Assembly: GCF_014646295.1 (NCBI RefSeq)
Contig: NZ_BMNE01000005.1
Coordinates: forward strand, 39,743-103,742
Source: Nocardia rhizosphaerihabitans
GTDB taxonomy: Bacteria; Actinomycetota; Actinomycetes; Mycobacteriales; Mycobacteriaceae
Reading direction: 5' to 3'
DNA: 64,000 bases
Within the stretch, counting starts at the first letter, position 1; each line of letters starts with the position of its first letter. The notes below the pieces were generated by a model that did no database searches, was not told the DNA's origin, and saw only the letters and a program-made list of their open reading frames with translations. This document shows positions 1 to 7,864 of this stretch, one piece after another. The translations under genes and the position numbers were made by a program.

Positions 1-19
1 CCGCCGCCGCTGTCGTTTC

Positions 20-1405
20 TCAGGCGGCCGGCTGGAGTTCGCGTCGCTCGAGGGGCGCGACGGCCGAGCCGGCCCGGCGCGCCCCGCGCAGCCCGGCCCG
101 CAGGAACAGGAAGAACAGCACGAGGAGCAGGGCGGTGCGCAGCCACACACCGAACTGGACGATCCCCTCCATCAGCTCCACCCCCTCGCCCGAACCCAGC
201 GCGGCGAAGTAGCGGAACACGCCGACGCCCACCGCCGCGTCGGCCACCAGATACGCCGCGACCAGCGACCACGGCACCCGCAGCAGCACCAGGAACGGAA
301 TTATCCACAGGGTGTACTGGGGTGAGTGGACCTTGTGGAAAAGCATGAATCCGCACAGCATCGCGCCGCTCACACCCACCCACGGGAAGGGCGAGGCCGG
401 CGTCCAACGACGCAGGCCCAGCCACATCGCCAGCACGAACGACGCCAGGATCAGCGCGGGCGAGGCGAGGGCGACCATGTCGTGCCAGGTGGTCGTCGTC
501 TCGGCGTCGCGGCCGAAGATCAGCTGATGTCCCCAGTACCAGATCGAGTTCGTGGTGATGTCGGCCTGGCGCATCTGCTGGAAGGTGATCGAGGCCCGCC
601 AGCCCTCCACCCCCGCTACCACGAACGGCAGATTCACCGCTGCCACCGTGCCCATCGCCGCCAGCAGTGCCTGGGCCGCGCCAGCCACGTCCAGATCGCG
701 CACTCGCCGCGCGTCTCGCGGCGCGCCCCCGGTGAGGATGTAGACCGCCAGCGGCAGCAGGAAGATGCCCGGATAGAGCTTGAAGCAGAAGCCGATGGCG
801 AGCAGTACCGCGGCGATGATGCCGCGGGTGCGTATCGACAGGCCGGTCAACATGGACATCACGTAGACCGCCGCCACCGCGGTGCACACGACCGGCAGTT
901 CCCAGTTGTGGAAGGCGTAGAGCACCAGCGGCGGGCCGATCGCCCACAGCAACGCGGCCGGGCCTGCCAGCCGGGCCAGCATCCAGGCCGTCAGCAGCGC
1001 GAACGGCGTGAGCAGCAGCGCCGAATGCCACAGGAAATCCGCGTCGTTGGTGACCCCGATCGCGCCTGCCCACATGAGCACGCCGCTGAGCACCGGATAC
1101 TCCACCGCGCCGCCGGTGAGCGCGCCCTCCTCGGTGATCCCGCCGTCGACATACGGGAACACGTGATTGTCGATATCGCGGCCGATCCAGAGGAACTGGA
1201 TATCGGAATAGCAGACATCCGAATCCTTGCGGACGTCGAATACCTGGCTGCGACCGGATTCATCGATCGCGCCGCCCGCGCAGCGCGCCTTGTTGGCGTA
1301 GGCCATCGCGAGGGTGAGCGCGCACAACAGCACGATCAGGAACGTCAGCGCCGTGGCCCGCGCCGCGCCACGTGCTGCGCGCTGCTGTGGGTCGGCTGTG
1401 GTCAT
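20..1405 (-). CDS. GT87/DUF2029-like polytopic membrane glycosyltransferase
   Basis: The protein (461 residues) has about ten hydrophobic segments, a first extracytoplasmic loop with a KARC...VCYSDIQ cysteine pair, and a basic C-terminus, which fits the GT87/DUF2029 family of polyprenyl-phosphate-sugar dependent mannosyltransferases. The acceptor cannot be read from sequence; family members build lipoglycans outside the membrane. I start at the ATG at 1405 (MTTADPQQ); an in-frame start at 1447 adds 14 residues without a clear ribosome binding site. It diverges from rpsF. The M. tuberculosis protein Rv0051, which also lies next to rpsF, has a similar N-terminal loop, so this is probably its homologue (inference). 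Confidence 0.75.
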   Translation of the reverse strand: MTTADPQQRAARGAARATALTFLIVLLCALTLAMAYANKARCAGGAIDESGRSQVFDVRKDSDVCYSDIQFLWIGRDIDNHVFPYVDGGITEEGALTGGAVEYPVLSGVLMWAGAIGVTNDADFLWHSALLLTPFALLTAWMLARLAGPAALLWAIGPPLVLYAFHNWELPVVCTAVAAVYVMSMLTGLSIRTRGIIAAVLLAIGFCFKLYPGIFLLPLAVYILTGGAPRDARRVRDLDVAGAAQALLAAMGTVAAVNLPFVVAGVEGWRASITFQQMRQADITTNSIWYWGHQLIFGRDAETTTTWHDMVALASPALILASFVLAMWLGLRRWTPASPFPWVGVSGAMLCGFMLFHKVHSPQYTLWIIPFLVLLRVPWSLVAAYLVADAAVGVGVFRYFAALGSGEGVELMEGIVQFGVWLRTALLLVLFFLFLRAGLRGARRAGSAVAPLERRELQPAA

Positions 1406-1524
1406 GTCGACCACATTATGCGGCGGCGCGGCGATCCAGGAGCCCACCCGCGGGGTAGATCGATTTCGCTGCTCAGGACCCGCTCATGTAGCCTTACCGG
1501 GTTGCTGACGCAACGAACCCTCCT

Positions 1525-1543
1525 GCCATGGAAAGTCCATGGC
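1525..1543 (+). promoter_or_regulatory. 5'-UTR hairpin before rpsF, candidate S6:S18 autoregulatory leader
   Basis: GCCATGG (1525-1531) and CCATGGC (1537-1543) form a perfect 7-bp stem with the 5-nt loop AAAGT, about 20 nt before the rpsF Shine-Dalgarno and followed by CCG. Many bacteria carry an S6:S18-binding leader at this place. The match to that motif was not modelled, so the regulatory role is inference. Confidence 0.3.
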
Positions 1544-1574
1544 CGTTTCCTAGTCCACAGGAGGTGATTGGTCC

Positions 1575-1862
1575 GTGCGTCAATATGAAGTGATGGTCAT
1601 CCTCGACCCCAGCCTGGACGAGCGCATCGTCGGGCAGTCCCTGGATAACCTGCTCAACGTCGTCAAGACCGAGGGCGGCAAGGTCGACAAGGTCGACATC
1701 TGGGGCCGCCGCCGGCTCGCCTACGAGATCGCCAAGCAGGCCGAAGGCATCTACGCGGTCGTCAATCTGACCGCGACCCCGGCCACCGTGAGCGAGCTCG
1801 ATCGCCAGCTGGGCCTGAACGAGACGGTGCTGCGCACCAAGGTTCTGCGCAACGACAAGTAG
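1575..1862 (+). CDS. rpsF: 30S ribosomal protein S6
   Basis: The 95-residue product opens MRQYEVMVILDPSLDE and has the S6 length and ferredoxin-like fold pattern throughout. It binds 16S rRNA and S18 in the platform of the 30S subunit. The GTG start is set by a strong AGGAGGTGA seven bases upstream. It is the first gene of rpsF-ssb-rpsR-rplI, the usual bacterial order. The 94-bp gap before ssb holds ssb's own ribosome binding site and no gene. Confidence 0.97.
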   Translation: MRQYEVMVILDPSLDERIVGQSLDNLLNVVKTEGGKVDKVDIWGRRRLAYEIAKQAEGIYAVVNLTATPATVSELDRQLGLNETVLRTKVLRNDK

Positions 1863-1956
1863 TCCGCAGAGCGAACTCTCGTTTTCGTCGGTGCCTATCT
1901 TTAGGCTCTAGCGCGACAGCGAGACGCGGACTGCACCCCGAGCAGGAGGAACCCCC

Positions 1957-2517
1957 ATGGCAGGCGACACGGTCATCACCGTCATCGGAAACTTGACGGC
2001 AGACCCTGAGCTTCGTTTCACGCCCGCGGGCGCAGCGGTGGCAAATTTCACCGTCGCTTCGACTCCCCGCGTGTTCGATCGCAATTCGAACGAATGGAAA
2101 GACGGCGAGGCCCTGTTCCTGCGCTGCAACATCTGGCGTGAAGCAGCGGAGAACGTCGCCGAGAGCCTGACCCGAGGCGCTCGCGTGATCGTGAGCGGAC
2201 GGCTCAAGCAGCGCTCCTACGAAACCCGCGAGGGTGAGAAGCGCACGGTCGTCGAACTCGAGGTCGACGAGGTCGGCCCCTCGCTGCGCTACGCGACTGC
2301 CAAGGTCTCCAAGGCCGGTCGCGGCGGCGGAGGCGGTGGCTTCGGTGGTGGTTCCGGCAATGCCGGCGGTGGTGCAAGCGCAGGCGGCTACAACGCCAAC
2401 AGTGGCGGCGGACAGTCGGGCGGCGGTAACGCCGGCAACGACGATCCGTGGGGTAGCGCGCCCGCGGCCGGCTCCTTCGGGGGCGGCGGCCGCATGGATG
2501 ACGAACCGCCGTTCTGA
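1957..2517 (+). CDS. ssb: Single-stranded DNA-binding protein
   Basis: The protein has 186 residues. Residues 1 to about 115 are an OB fold (GDTVITVIGNLTADPELRFT, with the RGARVIVSGRLKQRSY segment). A Gly/Ser/Asn-rich linker follows, and the C-terminus MDDEPPF is the acidic tip through which SSB recruits replication and repair proteins. GAGCAGGAGG lies just before the ATG. Its place between rpsF and rpsR is the conserved essential-SSB locus. Confidence 0.97.
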   Translation: MAGDTVITVIGNLTADPELRFTPAGAAVANFTVASTPRVFDRNSNEWKDGEALFLRCNIWREAAENVAESLTRGARVIVSGRLKQRSYETREGEKRTVVELEVDEVGPSLRYATAKVSKAGRGGGGGGFGGGSGNAGGGASAGGYNANSGGGQSGGGNAGNDDPWGSAPAAGSFGGGGRMDDEPPF

Positions 2518-2548
2518 GGAACGGCACTCATAGTACGGAGAGAAGACC

Positions 2549-2800
2549 ATGCCTAAAGCGCCCGCGCGCGAAAAGGTACTGAAGAAGAAGGCTTGCACTT
2601 TCTGCAAGGAGAGCAAGTCCGGAATCGTCAATATCGATTACAAGGACACCACGCTGCTGCGTAAGTACGTCAGCGATCGCGGCAAGATCCGTGCTCGCCG
2701 CGTCACCGGCAACTGCGTCCAGCACCAGCGTGATATCGCTGTCGCCGTCAAGAACTCGCGTGAGGTGGCCCTGCTGCCTTACGTGTCGACCGCTCGCTGA
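2549..2800 (+). CDS. rpsR: 30S ribosomal protein S18, cysteine-containing (C+) form
   Basis: The 83-residue S18 keeps CTFC near residues 16-20 and GNCVQH near residue 55, so it is the zinc-coordinating C+ version. Actinobacteria often carry a second, cysteine-free S18 induced under zinc starvation; that paralogue is not in this window. S18 pairs with S6, encoded two genes upstream. GGAGAGAAG precedes the ATG. Confidence 0.96.
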   Translation: MPKAPAREKVLKKKACTFCKESKSGIVNIDYKDTTLLRKYVSDRGKIRARRVTGNCVQHQRDIAVAVKNSREVALLPYVSTAR

Positions 2801-2817
2801 GAAAGGGAGTCAGACAG

Positions 2818-3270
2818 ATGAAGCTCATCCTCACCGCTGATGTCGACAACCTCGGTGCCCCGGGCGATCTCGTCGAGGTCAAGGACGGCTACGGCCGCAA
2901 CTACCTGCTGCCCCGCGGTCTGGCCATCGTGGCCACCCGTGGCGCCCAGAAGCAGGTCGAGGGCATCCGCCGGGCGCAGGACGCCCGTAAGGTGCGCGAC
3001 CTCGATCACGCCAACGAGCTGAAGCAGGCCATCGAGGGCCTGGACTCGGTCTCGCTGGCTGTGAAGACCGCCGACAGCGGCAAGCTGTTCGGTTCGGTCA
3101 CCACCGCCGATGTCGCCGCCGCCATCAAGGCTGCCGGTGGCCCCGTGGTGGACAAGCGCAGCATCGAGCTGCCGAAGTCGCACATCAAGGCGACCGGCAA
3201 GCACGGCATCGTGGTGCACCTGCACCCCGATGTGGCTGCCAAGTTCAACCTCGAGGTTGCCGCGAACTGA
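2818..3270 (+). CDS. rplI: 50S ribosomal protein L9
   Basis: The protein has 150 residues: an N-terminal RNA-binding domain (MKLILTADVDNLGAPGDLVEVKDGYGRNYLLPRG), a long connecting helix, and a C-terminal domain ending in HPDVAAKFNLEVAAN. It binds domain V of 23S rRNA at the base of the L1 stalk. It lies 17 bases after rpsR, so co-transcription is likely, and it is followed by a strong terminator that closes the operon. Confidence 0.96.
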   Translation: MKLILTADVDNLGAPGDLVEVKDGYGRNYLLPRGLAIVATRGAQKQVEGIRRAQDARKVRDLDHANELKQAIEGLDSVSLAVKTADSGKLFGSVTTADVAAAIKAAGGPVVDKRSIELPKSHIKATGKHGIVVHLHPDVAAKFNLEVAAN

Positions 3271-3280
3271 GTTCGCTGAG

Positions 3281-3311
3281 AACCACCCCCGTGTTCGACA
3301 TGGGGGTGGTT
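3281..3311 (+). terminator. Rho-independent terminator after rplI
   Basis: AACCACCCCC (3281-3290) pairs with GGGGGTGGTT (3302-3311) across an 11-nt loop and is followed by a pyrimidine stretch ending in TTTTT near 3330. It closes the rpsF-rplI operon and separates it from dnaB. Confidence 0.8.
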
Positions 3312-3430
3312 TCTCGTTGCCTTTTTCCGGTCGAAATAGCGATAACTGGACGATAGCCGAAGATCGCTCCCGTGCAGGTCACCCGAGGCGGCCGACGGTC
3401 GGCAATTCGCTGACCTCCGGTTATTCAGCC

Positions 3431-3673
3431 TGTGGATGACTGCGGAAACCGACCGGCAGATTTGTGACTCCAGTCATAGCGTGCACCATCGCTGTTTACC
3501 CAACACGCCCGGCCGTTCACCTTGACCGACACGCCGGAACTTCTTTCATCCACAGGTGGAGAGTTGGGTAAAAGGGGGCCTAGCAGGGCGTTCCACCGCA
3601 CTGACCAGGGTTTTCCCCACGTTTTCCACAGGAGCTGCACAACACTGGGTGAACTACCCCCAAGTTATCCACA
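3431..3673. promoter_or_regulatory. Cluster of DnaA-box-like 9-mers upstream of dnaB
   Basis: The 589-bp gap between rplI and dnaB holds TTATCCACA at 3665-3673 (perfect R-type DnaA box), TTTTCCACA at 3622-3630, TCATCCACA at 3546-3554 and the same 9-mer on the other strand at 3431-3439. A further TTTTCCCCA is at 3611-3619. No gene was found in this gap. A role in DnaA control of dnaB or DnaA titration is inference; the neighbourhood lacks dnaA and dnaN, so this is not the usual oriC. Confidence 0.5.
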
Positions 3674-3859
3674 GTTGTGTGCACATATGGGGTTGGCGGC
3701 GCCCCGAAACGTCGCCTAGGTTCGTCGCATTGCCCTGCGCGCGACCCCGGGAATCACGCAGGCAACCGATTGCTGACATCCGTGTCGGTGCCCGGGAGTA
3801 CAACGAGTTCATCGATGTGAAACCCCCGGTTCTGCGGGCAGAGAGGACGGTCGATTCTG

Positions 3860-5242
3860 GTGACCACCACCGGTGACCGCGCGCATACTGACTTCCCGCC
3901 CGAACCCCCCGGCGAGGACTTCGGCCGCCAGCCCCCGCACGACATGGCCGCGGAGCAGTCCGTCCTCGGCGGCATGCTGCTGAGCAAGGACGCCATCGCC
4001 GACGTGGTCGAGGTGCTGCGCCCCGGCGACTTCTACCGCCCCGCCCACCAGGCCGTCTACGACACCATCCTCGACCTGTACGGCCGCGGCGAACCCGCCG
4101 ACCCCGTCACCGTCGCCGCCGGACTCGACCGCCGCGGCGAACTCAAGCGCATCGGCGGCCCGCCCTACCTGGTCACCCTCACCCAGACCGTCCCGACGGC
4201 CGCCAACGCCGGCTTCTACGCCGAGATCGTCGCCGAGAAGGCCATCCTGCGCCGCCTCGTCGAAGCGGGCACCCGCATCGTCCAGTTCGGCTATGCGGGC
4301 GCCGACGGCCAGGACGTCGCCGAAGTCGTCGACCGCGCCCAGGCCGAGATCTACGAGGTCACCGAGCGCCGCACCACCGAAGACTTCACCCCGCTGGAGG
4401 AACTCCTCCAGCCCACCATGGACGAAATCGACTCCATCGCTTCCCGCGGCGGCATCTCCCTCGGCGTCCCCACCGGCTTCACCGAACTCGACGAACTCAC
4501 CAACGGCCTGCACGCAGGCCAGATGATCATCGTCGCCGCCCGACCTGGAGTTGGTAAGTCGACCCTGGGAATGGATTTCATGCGGAGTTGCTCGATCAAG
4601 CATGGGATGGCCAGTGTCATCTTCTCGCTCGAGATGAGCCGGACCGAGATCGTCATGCGTCTGTTGTCGGCGGAGGCGAAGATCAAGCTCGGTGATATGC
4701 GGTCGGGGCGGATGAGTGATGACGACTGGACCAAGCTGGCTCGGCGGATGAGTGAGATCAGTGAGGCGCCGTTGTTCGTCGACGATTCGCCGAACTTGAC
4801 GATGATGGAGATTCGGGCGAAGGCGCGGCGGTTGAAGCAGCGTCATGATCTGAAACTCGTTGTGGTGGACTACCTCCAGCTGATGAGCTCGGGTAAGAAG
4901 GTCGAATCCCGGCAGCAGGAAGTCTCGGAATTCTCGCGACATCTCAAGCTTCTCGCCAAGGAACTCGAAGTTCCGGTGATCGCGATCTCGCAGCTGAACC
5001 GTGGTCCGGAACAGCGAACGGACAAGCGGCCCATGGTGTCCGACCTCCGTGAGTCCGGCTCGCTGGAACAGGACGCCGACATGGTCATCCTGCTGCACCG
5101 CCCCGATGCCTTCGAACGCGACGACCCCCGCGGTGGCGAGGCCGACCTCATCGTCGGCAAGCACCGTAACGGCCCCACCGCCACCATCACGGTCGCCCAC
5201 CAGCTGCACCTGAGCCGGTTCGTGGACATGGCGAGGGGCTGA
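3860..5242 (+). CDS. dnaB: Replicative DNA helicase DnaB
   Basis: The 460-residue protein has an N-terminal primase-interaction domain (PPHDMAAEQSVLGGMLLSKDAI), Walker A ARPGVGKST near residue 228, Walker B LKLVVVDYLQLM and the RESGSLEQDADMVIL motif. It is the hexameric 5'-3' helicase of the replication fork. The start is GTG at 3860. The length equals the extein-only family size, and both the P-loop and the RESG|SLEQD site are uninterrupted, so no intein is present, unlike several mycobacterial homologues. Codon choice changes at the P-loop (see findings). Confidence 0.95.
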   Translation: MTTTGDRAHTDFPPEPPGEDFGRQPPHDMAAEQSVLGGMLLSKDAIADVVEVLRPGDFYRPAHQAVYDTILDLYGRGEPADPVTVAAGLDRRGELKRIGGPPYLVTLTQTVPTAANAGFYAEIVAEKAILRRLVEAGTRIVQFGYAGADGQDVAEVVDRAQAEIYEVTERRTTEDFTPLEELLQPTMDEIDSIASRGGISLGVPTGFTELDELTNGLHAGQMIIVAARPGVGKSTLGMDFMRSCSIKHGMASVIFSLEMSRTEIVMRLLSAEAKIKLGDMRSGRMSDDDWTKLARRMSEISEAPLFVDDSPNLTMMEIRAKARRLKQRHDLKLVVVDYLQLMSSGKKVESRQQEVSEFSRHLKLLAKELEVPVIAISQLNRGPEQRTDKRPMVSDLRESGSLEQDADMVILLHRPDAFERDDPRGGEADLIVGKHRNGPTATITVAHQLHLSRFVDMARG

Positions 5243-5266
5243 GTCGCAGGCGACTTTCGTGTCGGG

Positions 5267-5677
5267 TCAGTCGACGACGGCGTAGGCCTCCACCTCGACC
5301 AGGACGTCGGGTTCGAAGAGGTAGTCGACGCCGATGGCGGACAGGGGTGGGAGCGGGTTGGGTAGGGCGAGTTCTGCGGCGACCTGGTTGATGCCGTCGA
5401 GGAAGTCGGCGTATTTGTCGGGGGTCCAGTTGGTGACGAAGAAGCGGAGGCGGACGACGTCGGCGAAGGTGGCGCCTGCGCCGGCCAGGCCGCGGGCGGT
5501 GTTGCGCAGGGATTGGGCGAGCTGGCCCGCGAGGTCACCCTCGGCTACCCGGTTGCCGTCGGCGTCGCGGGCGATCTGACCGGCGACGTGGACATGGCGC
5601 GTGCCGGTGCTGATCGAAACATGGTGGTACGGAACGGGACCGAACATGTTCGGCGGGGTCATGAGCTGCACTGTCAT
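5267..5677 (-). CDS. RidA family protein
   Basis: The 136-residue protein has RidA/YjgF/UK114 features: HVSISTGTRHVHVAGQIARDADG, TARGLAGAGATFADVVRLRFFVT and an acidic C-terminal strand. RidA proteins hydrolyse reactive enamine/imine intermediates from PLP enzymes; other subfamilies act in catabolic pathways, so the substrate is open. It is divergent from an HxlR regulator with only 79 bp between the starts, which suggests control by that regulator. Confidence 0.85.
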   Translation of the reverse strand: MTVQLMTPPNMFGPVPYHHVSISTGTRHVHVAGQIARDADGNRVAEGDLAGQLAQSLRNTARGLAGAGATFADVVRLRFFVTNWTPDKYADFLDGINQVAAELALPNPLPPLSAIGVDYLFEPDVLVEVEAYAVVD

Positions 5678-5698
5678 GGGTGGTTCCCTTCACGATCG

Positions 5699-5753
5699 GA
5701 CTAGGTATCCGATGTATACGTGGTATTCGAAGGGCACTTCAACGAGACTAGGT
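5699..5753. promoter_or_regulatory. Candidate HxlR operator between ridA-like and hxlR-like genes
   Basis: GACTAGGT occurs at 5699-5706 and again at 5746-5753, both followed by (A/G)TC. The intervening 39 bp hold GTATAC and possible -10 elements for both directions. HxlR regulators commonly bind in such divergent gaps. Assignment to this regulator is inference. Confidence 0.4.
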
Positions 5754-5756
5754 GTC

Positions 5757-6140
5757 ATGCAGGAAACCGACGAGGTCCCCCAGCTCACCGCGCAGCACCG
5801 TGAGTTGCTCGATCAGATGCTCGACAAGTGGTCGCTGCAGATCATGGAGGCGCTGTGCGATCAGCCGTTGCGGTTCAACGAACTCCGCAGGGCGATTCCG
5901 GTGGTGACGCAGAAATCGCTCACGGCGGCGCTGCGTCGACTGGAACGCAATGGGATGGTCGAGCGGGTGGTGACCCAAACCCGGCCGGTCGCCGTCGAAT
6001 ACCGCATCTCCCAGATCGGCCGGACTCTGCAGGGACTCATCGACGCACTGCTGCTCTGGACCACCGACACCTTGCCCGAGGTCGAGCAGGCACGTGCCCG
6101 GTTCGACGACTTACAGCGGGAAGAGGTCCGATCGCGGTGA
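5757..6140 (+). CDS. HxlR family winged-helix transcriptional regulator
   Basis: The 127-residue protein carries the HxlR winged helix: DKWSLQIMEALCDQPLRFNELRRAIPVVTQKSLTAALRRLERNGMVERVV and the VEYRISQIGRTL wing. No cysteine is positioned as in the redox-sensing members. I start at the ATG at 5757 (MQETDEVPQ); the longer in-frame reading begins inside the ridA-like gene. It most likely controls itself and the divergent ridA-like gene. Confidence 0.88.
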   Translation: MQETDEVPQLTAQHRELLDQMLDKWSLQIMEALCDQPLRFNELRRAIPVVTQKSLTAALRRLERNGMVERVVTQTRPVAVEYRISQIGRTLQGLIDALLLWTTDTLPEVEQARARFDDLQREEVRSR

Positions 6141-6150
6141 GGCGGAGGCG

Positions 6151-6195
6151 GGGCCTGCGGTTTTCCAGAGTGTCGGGATGAAGTCCGCAGGCCCC
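6151..6195. terminator. Bidirectional terminator-like inverted repeat
   Basis: GGGGCCTGCGG (6151-6161) pairs perfectly with CCGCAGGCCCC (6185-6195) across a 23-nt loop containing TTTT. It sits between the convergent hxlR-like and DHFR-like genes. Confidence 0.5.
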
Positions 6196-6206
6196 AGGTC
6201 CGCTGC

Positions 6207-6782
6207 TCAGCGCACGACGTCGTAGACGAGCTTGGCCACGCCGTTGGAGTACGTCGCGGAATCCCGCAGGCGCAGCTGCTGCTTGTCCCGATCGACCCTG
6301 TTGAACAGGCTCTTGCCCTCGCCCAGGAGCACCGGGAACACGAGCAGGTTGTACCGGTCGATCAGATCGGCGTCGGACAGACGCCGGGCCAGCTCGGCGC
6401 TGCCGTGGATGAAGATGGCACCACCCTCGCTTGCCTTCAGCGCGGCGATGTCGTCGATCGACCGCAGGATCGTGATCGGACCCCATCCCTCGATCACGGC
6501 GTCGTCGGTGAGGCTGGTCGAGACCACGTACTTGGGAAGCTCCTTGTAAGCGGCGTGATCCGCGGAGTCGCGCCAGAACGGGGCGAACGCCTCGTAGCTG
6601 CGCCGGCCGAACATCAGTGCGGTCGTGTGAGCGAGTTCTTCACCCTTGAGCGAGTAGGCCTCGGGGACGAACTCGGTGTCCATCACCCAGCCGCCGCTGC
6701 GGTGCCCTTCCTCCTTGCCGCCCGGCGAGTCCACTACGCCGTCGAGCGACATGAAGCCCGTGTAAACCAGTTCACGTGTCAA
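6207..6782 (-). CDS. Dihydrofolate reductase family protein (RibD C-terminal-like)
   Basis: The 191-residue protein has the RibD_C/DHFR-like fold pattern: LVYTGFMSLDGVVDSPGG, ALMFGRRSYEAFAPFW, PKYVVSTSL, IFIHGSAELARRL and PVLLGEGKSLF. Such stand-alone proteins are NADPH-dependent reductases of mostly unknown substrate. The start is a TTG at 6782, fixed by AGGAGG seven bases upstream on the minus strand. The promoter carries three GTGTCAG heptamers at 11-bp pitch 47-75 bp before the start, shared with the alpha/beta hydrolase at 10520. Confidence 0.85.
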   Translation of the reverse strand: MTRELVYTGFMSLDGVVDSPGGKEEGHRSGGWVMDTEFVPEAYSLKGEELAHTTALMFGRRSYEAFAPFWRDSADHAAYKELPKYVVSTSLTDDAVIEGWGPITILRSIDDIAALKASEGGAIFIHGSAELARRLSDADLIDRYNLLVFPVLLGEGKSLFNRVDRDKQQLRLRDSATYSNGVAKLVYDVVR

Positions 6783-6828
6783 AATTCCTCCTGCGGTGTG
6801 AAAGTGGTGTCTATCGTCGCCGGTCCGA

Positions 6829-6857
6829 CTGACACCCACCTGACACCGACCTGACAC
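6829..6857 (-). promoter_or_regulatory. Three GTGTCAG heptamers at exact 11-bp pitch
   Basis: On the minus strand GTGTCAG occurs at 6857-6851, 6846-6840 and 6835-6829, each starting 11 bp from the last. About 14 nt after the last copy comes ATAGAC, a possible -10, and then the TTG start at 6782. Heptamers repeated once per helical turn are the hallmark of SARP-type activator sites. The same heptamer is used at 10422-10462. Confidence 0.55.
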
Positions 6858-6884
6858 CGCGTCGGCCATCGACGCGCCGGTTGT

Positions 6885-7821
6885 TCAGTTCGCGTCGCGA
6901 GCGACTGGTAGTCCGAGGCTCGCGACGGCGACGGATACCTCGCGTGGCACCAGTCCGCTGCGGAAACCATCGGCTGCCCCCCGCGACGGTGACCTGCACG
7001 CGGTGGCCTGGTTCGAAGCGGTGCACGGCAGCGGGCACCGTCACCTCCACGGTGGTGTCGGAGCTGACGCGCGTGGGAACGGAGTTGCCGACGCGCGTTG
7101 CGGTGCCGTCGGGGGCGAGGTCGTACACGGTCACGAACAGCACCGCCGCGTCGGCGGCGGTCGCCGCCGACGCCCCGGAGACGTTCAGTGTCACCTGGGG
7201 TGCCCCGACCTGCACGAGATCACTGGTGAGCGGCTCGCTTGTCCAGGCCGCGGCGTCCTCGGGGTTCGCATCGGGGCCTGAGCGCACGGAGTGGGCACCG
7301 GGGCCGAGCGGAAGGCCGGTGAGGACGGCCGCGGCGTCGAGATCGGGTGCGGTGGCGTATGCGGGTTCGGAGTTGCCCTCGTAGGAGATCCAGTCGCGGA
7401 ACCAGGAGAACTCGGGAGCCGGTGCGACGGACTCGTCTTTGAGGTGGCGGTCGAACCAGTCCAGATAGCGCGAGACCAGGTAGTCGGAGTCGCGGTGCGG
7501 CGCCAGTTCGTTCAGCTCGCCCGGTATCGGGTCGCCGCCGTGCCCGCGGTAGTGCCAGAGCCCTCGACGCCGGGAGACAACACCCCGATGGTCGCGAGCC
7601 CGGTCACCCACGTGGACTTCGTGGCGCCGGTTCCGCCCTTGCCACGTCCCGCGGGGCCGACAGCACCGTCGGGTGACAGCGAGTAGCTCAGGTCGTTCCA
7701 GGTGATCATCGGCACGATGGTGTCGCTGGTCGGTCTGGATGAAGTCGACAGCAGCCGCCGGATTCTGCAGCGCCGGATCGGTGTACGCGATCCCAGCCGC
7801 ACCGCCGAGGAAACTCACCAA
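6885..7821 (-). pseudogene. Frameshifted remnant of an S15/CocE-type hydrolase
   Basis: Pieces of one protein are spread over at least two minus-strand frames. GGAAGIAYTDPALQNPAAAVDF is in one frame; DTIVPMITWNDLSYSLSPDG and TKSTWVTGLATIGVLSPGV are in another (about 7570-7740). SRYLDWFDRHLKDE, PLPLGPGAHSV-like text and HRFEPGHRVQVTVAGGS then return in the first frame. These are X-Pro dipeptidyl-peptidase (S15) hydrolase segments, including the C-terminal jelly-roll domain. The N-terminal nucleophile region is missing. Two or more frameshifts and the loss of the start mark a dead gene. Sequencing error is possible for one frameshift but not for the missing N-terminus. Confidence 0.75.
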
Positions 7822-7864
7822 CTAATGCAAAGCTGGCCCAATTAGCGTTAAGTAGGCTCGAAAT

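Noticed and set aside
3431..3673. Chromosomal replication origin
   Set aside because: DnaA-like boxes are present, but dnaA, dnaN and an AT-rich unwinding element are not; the rplI-dnaB gap is not the usual oriC location.
3860..5242. Intein in DnaB
   Set aside because: The protein has the plain 460-residue length, with uninterrupted P-loop and RESGSLEQD sites.
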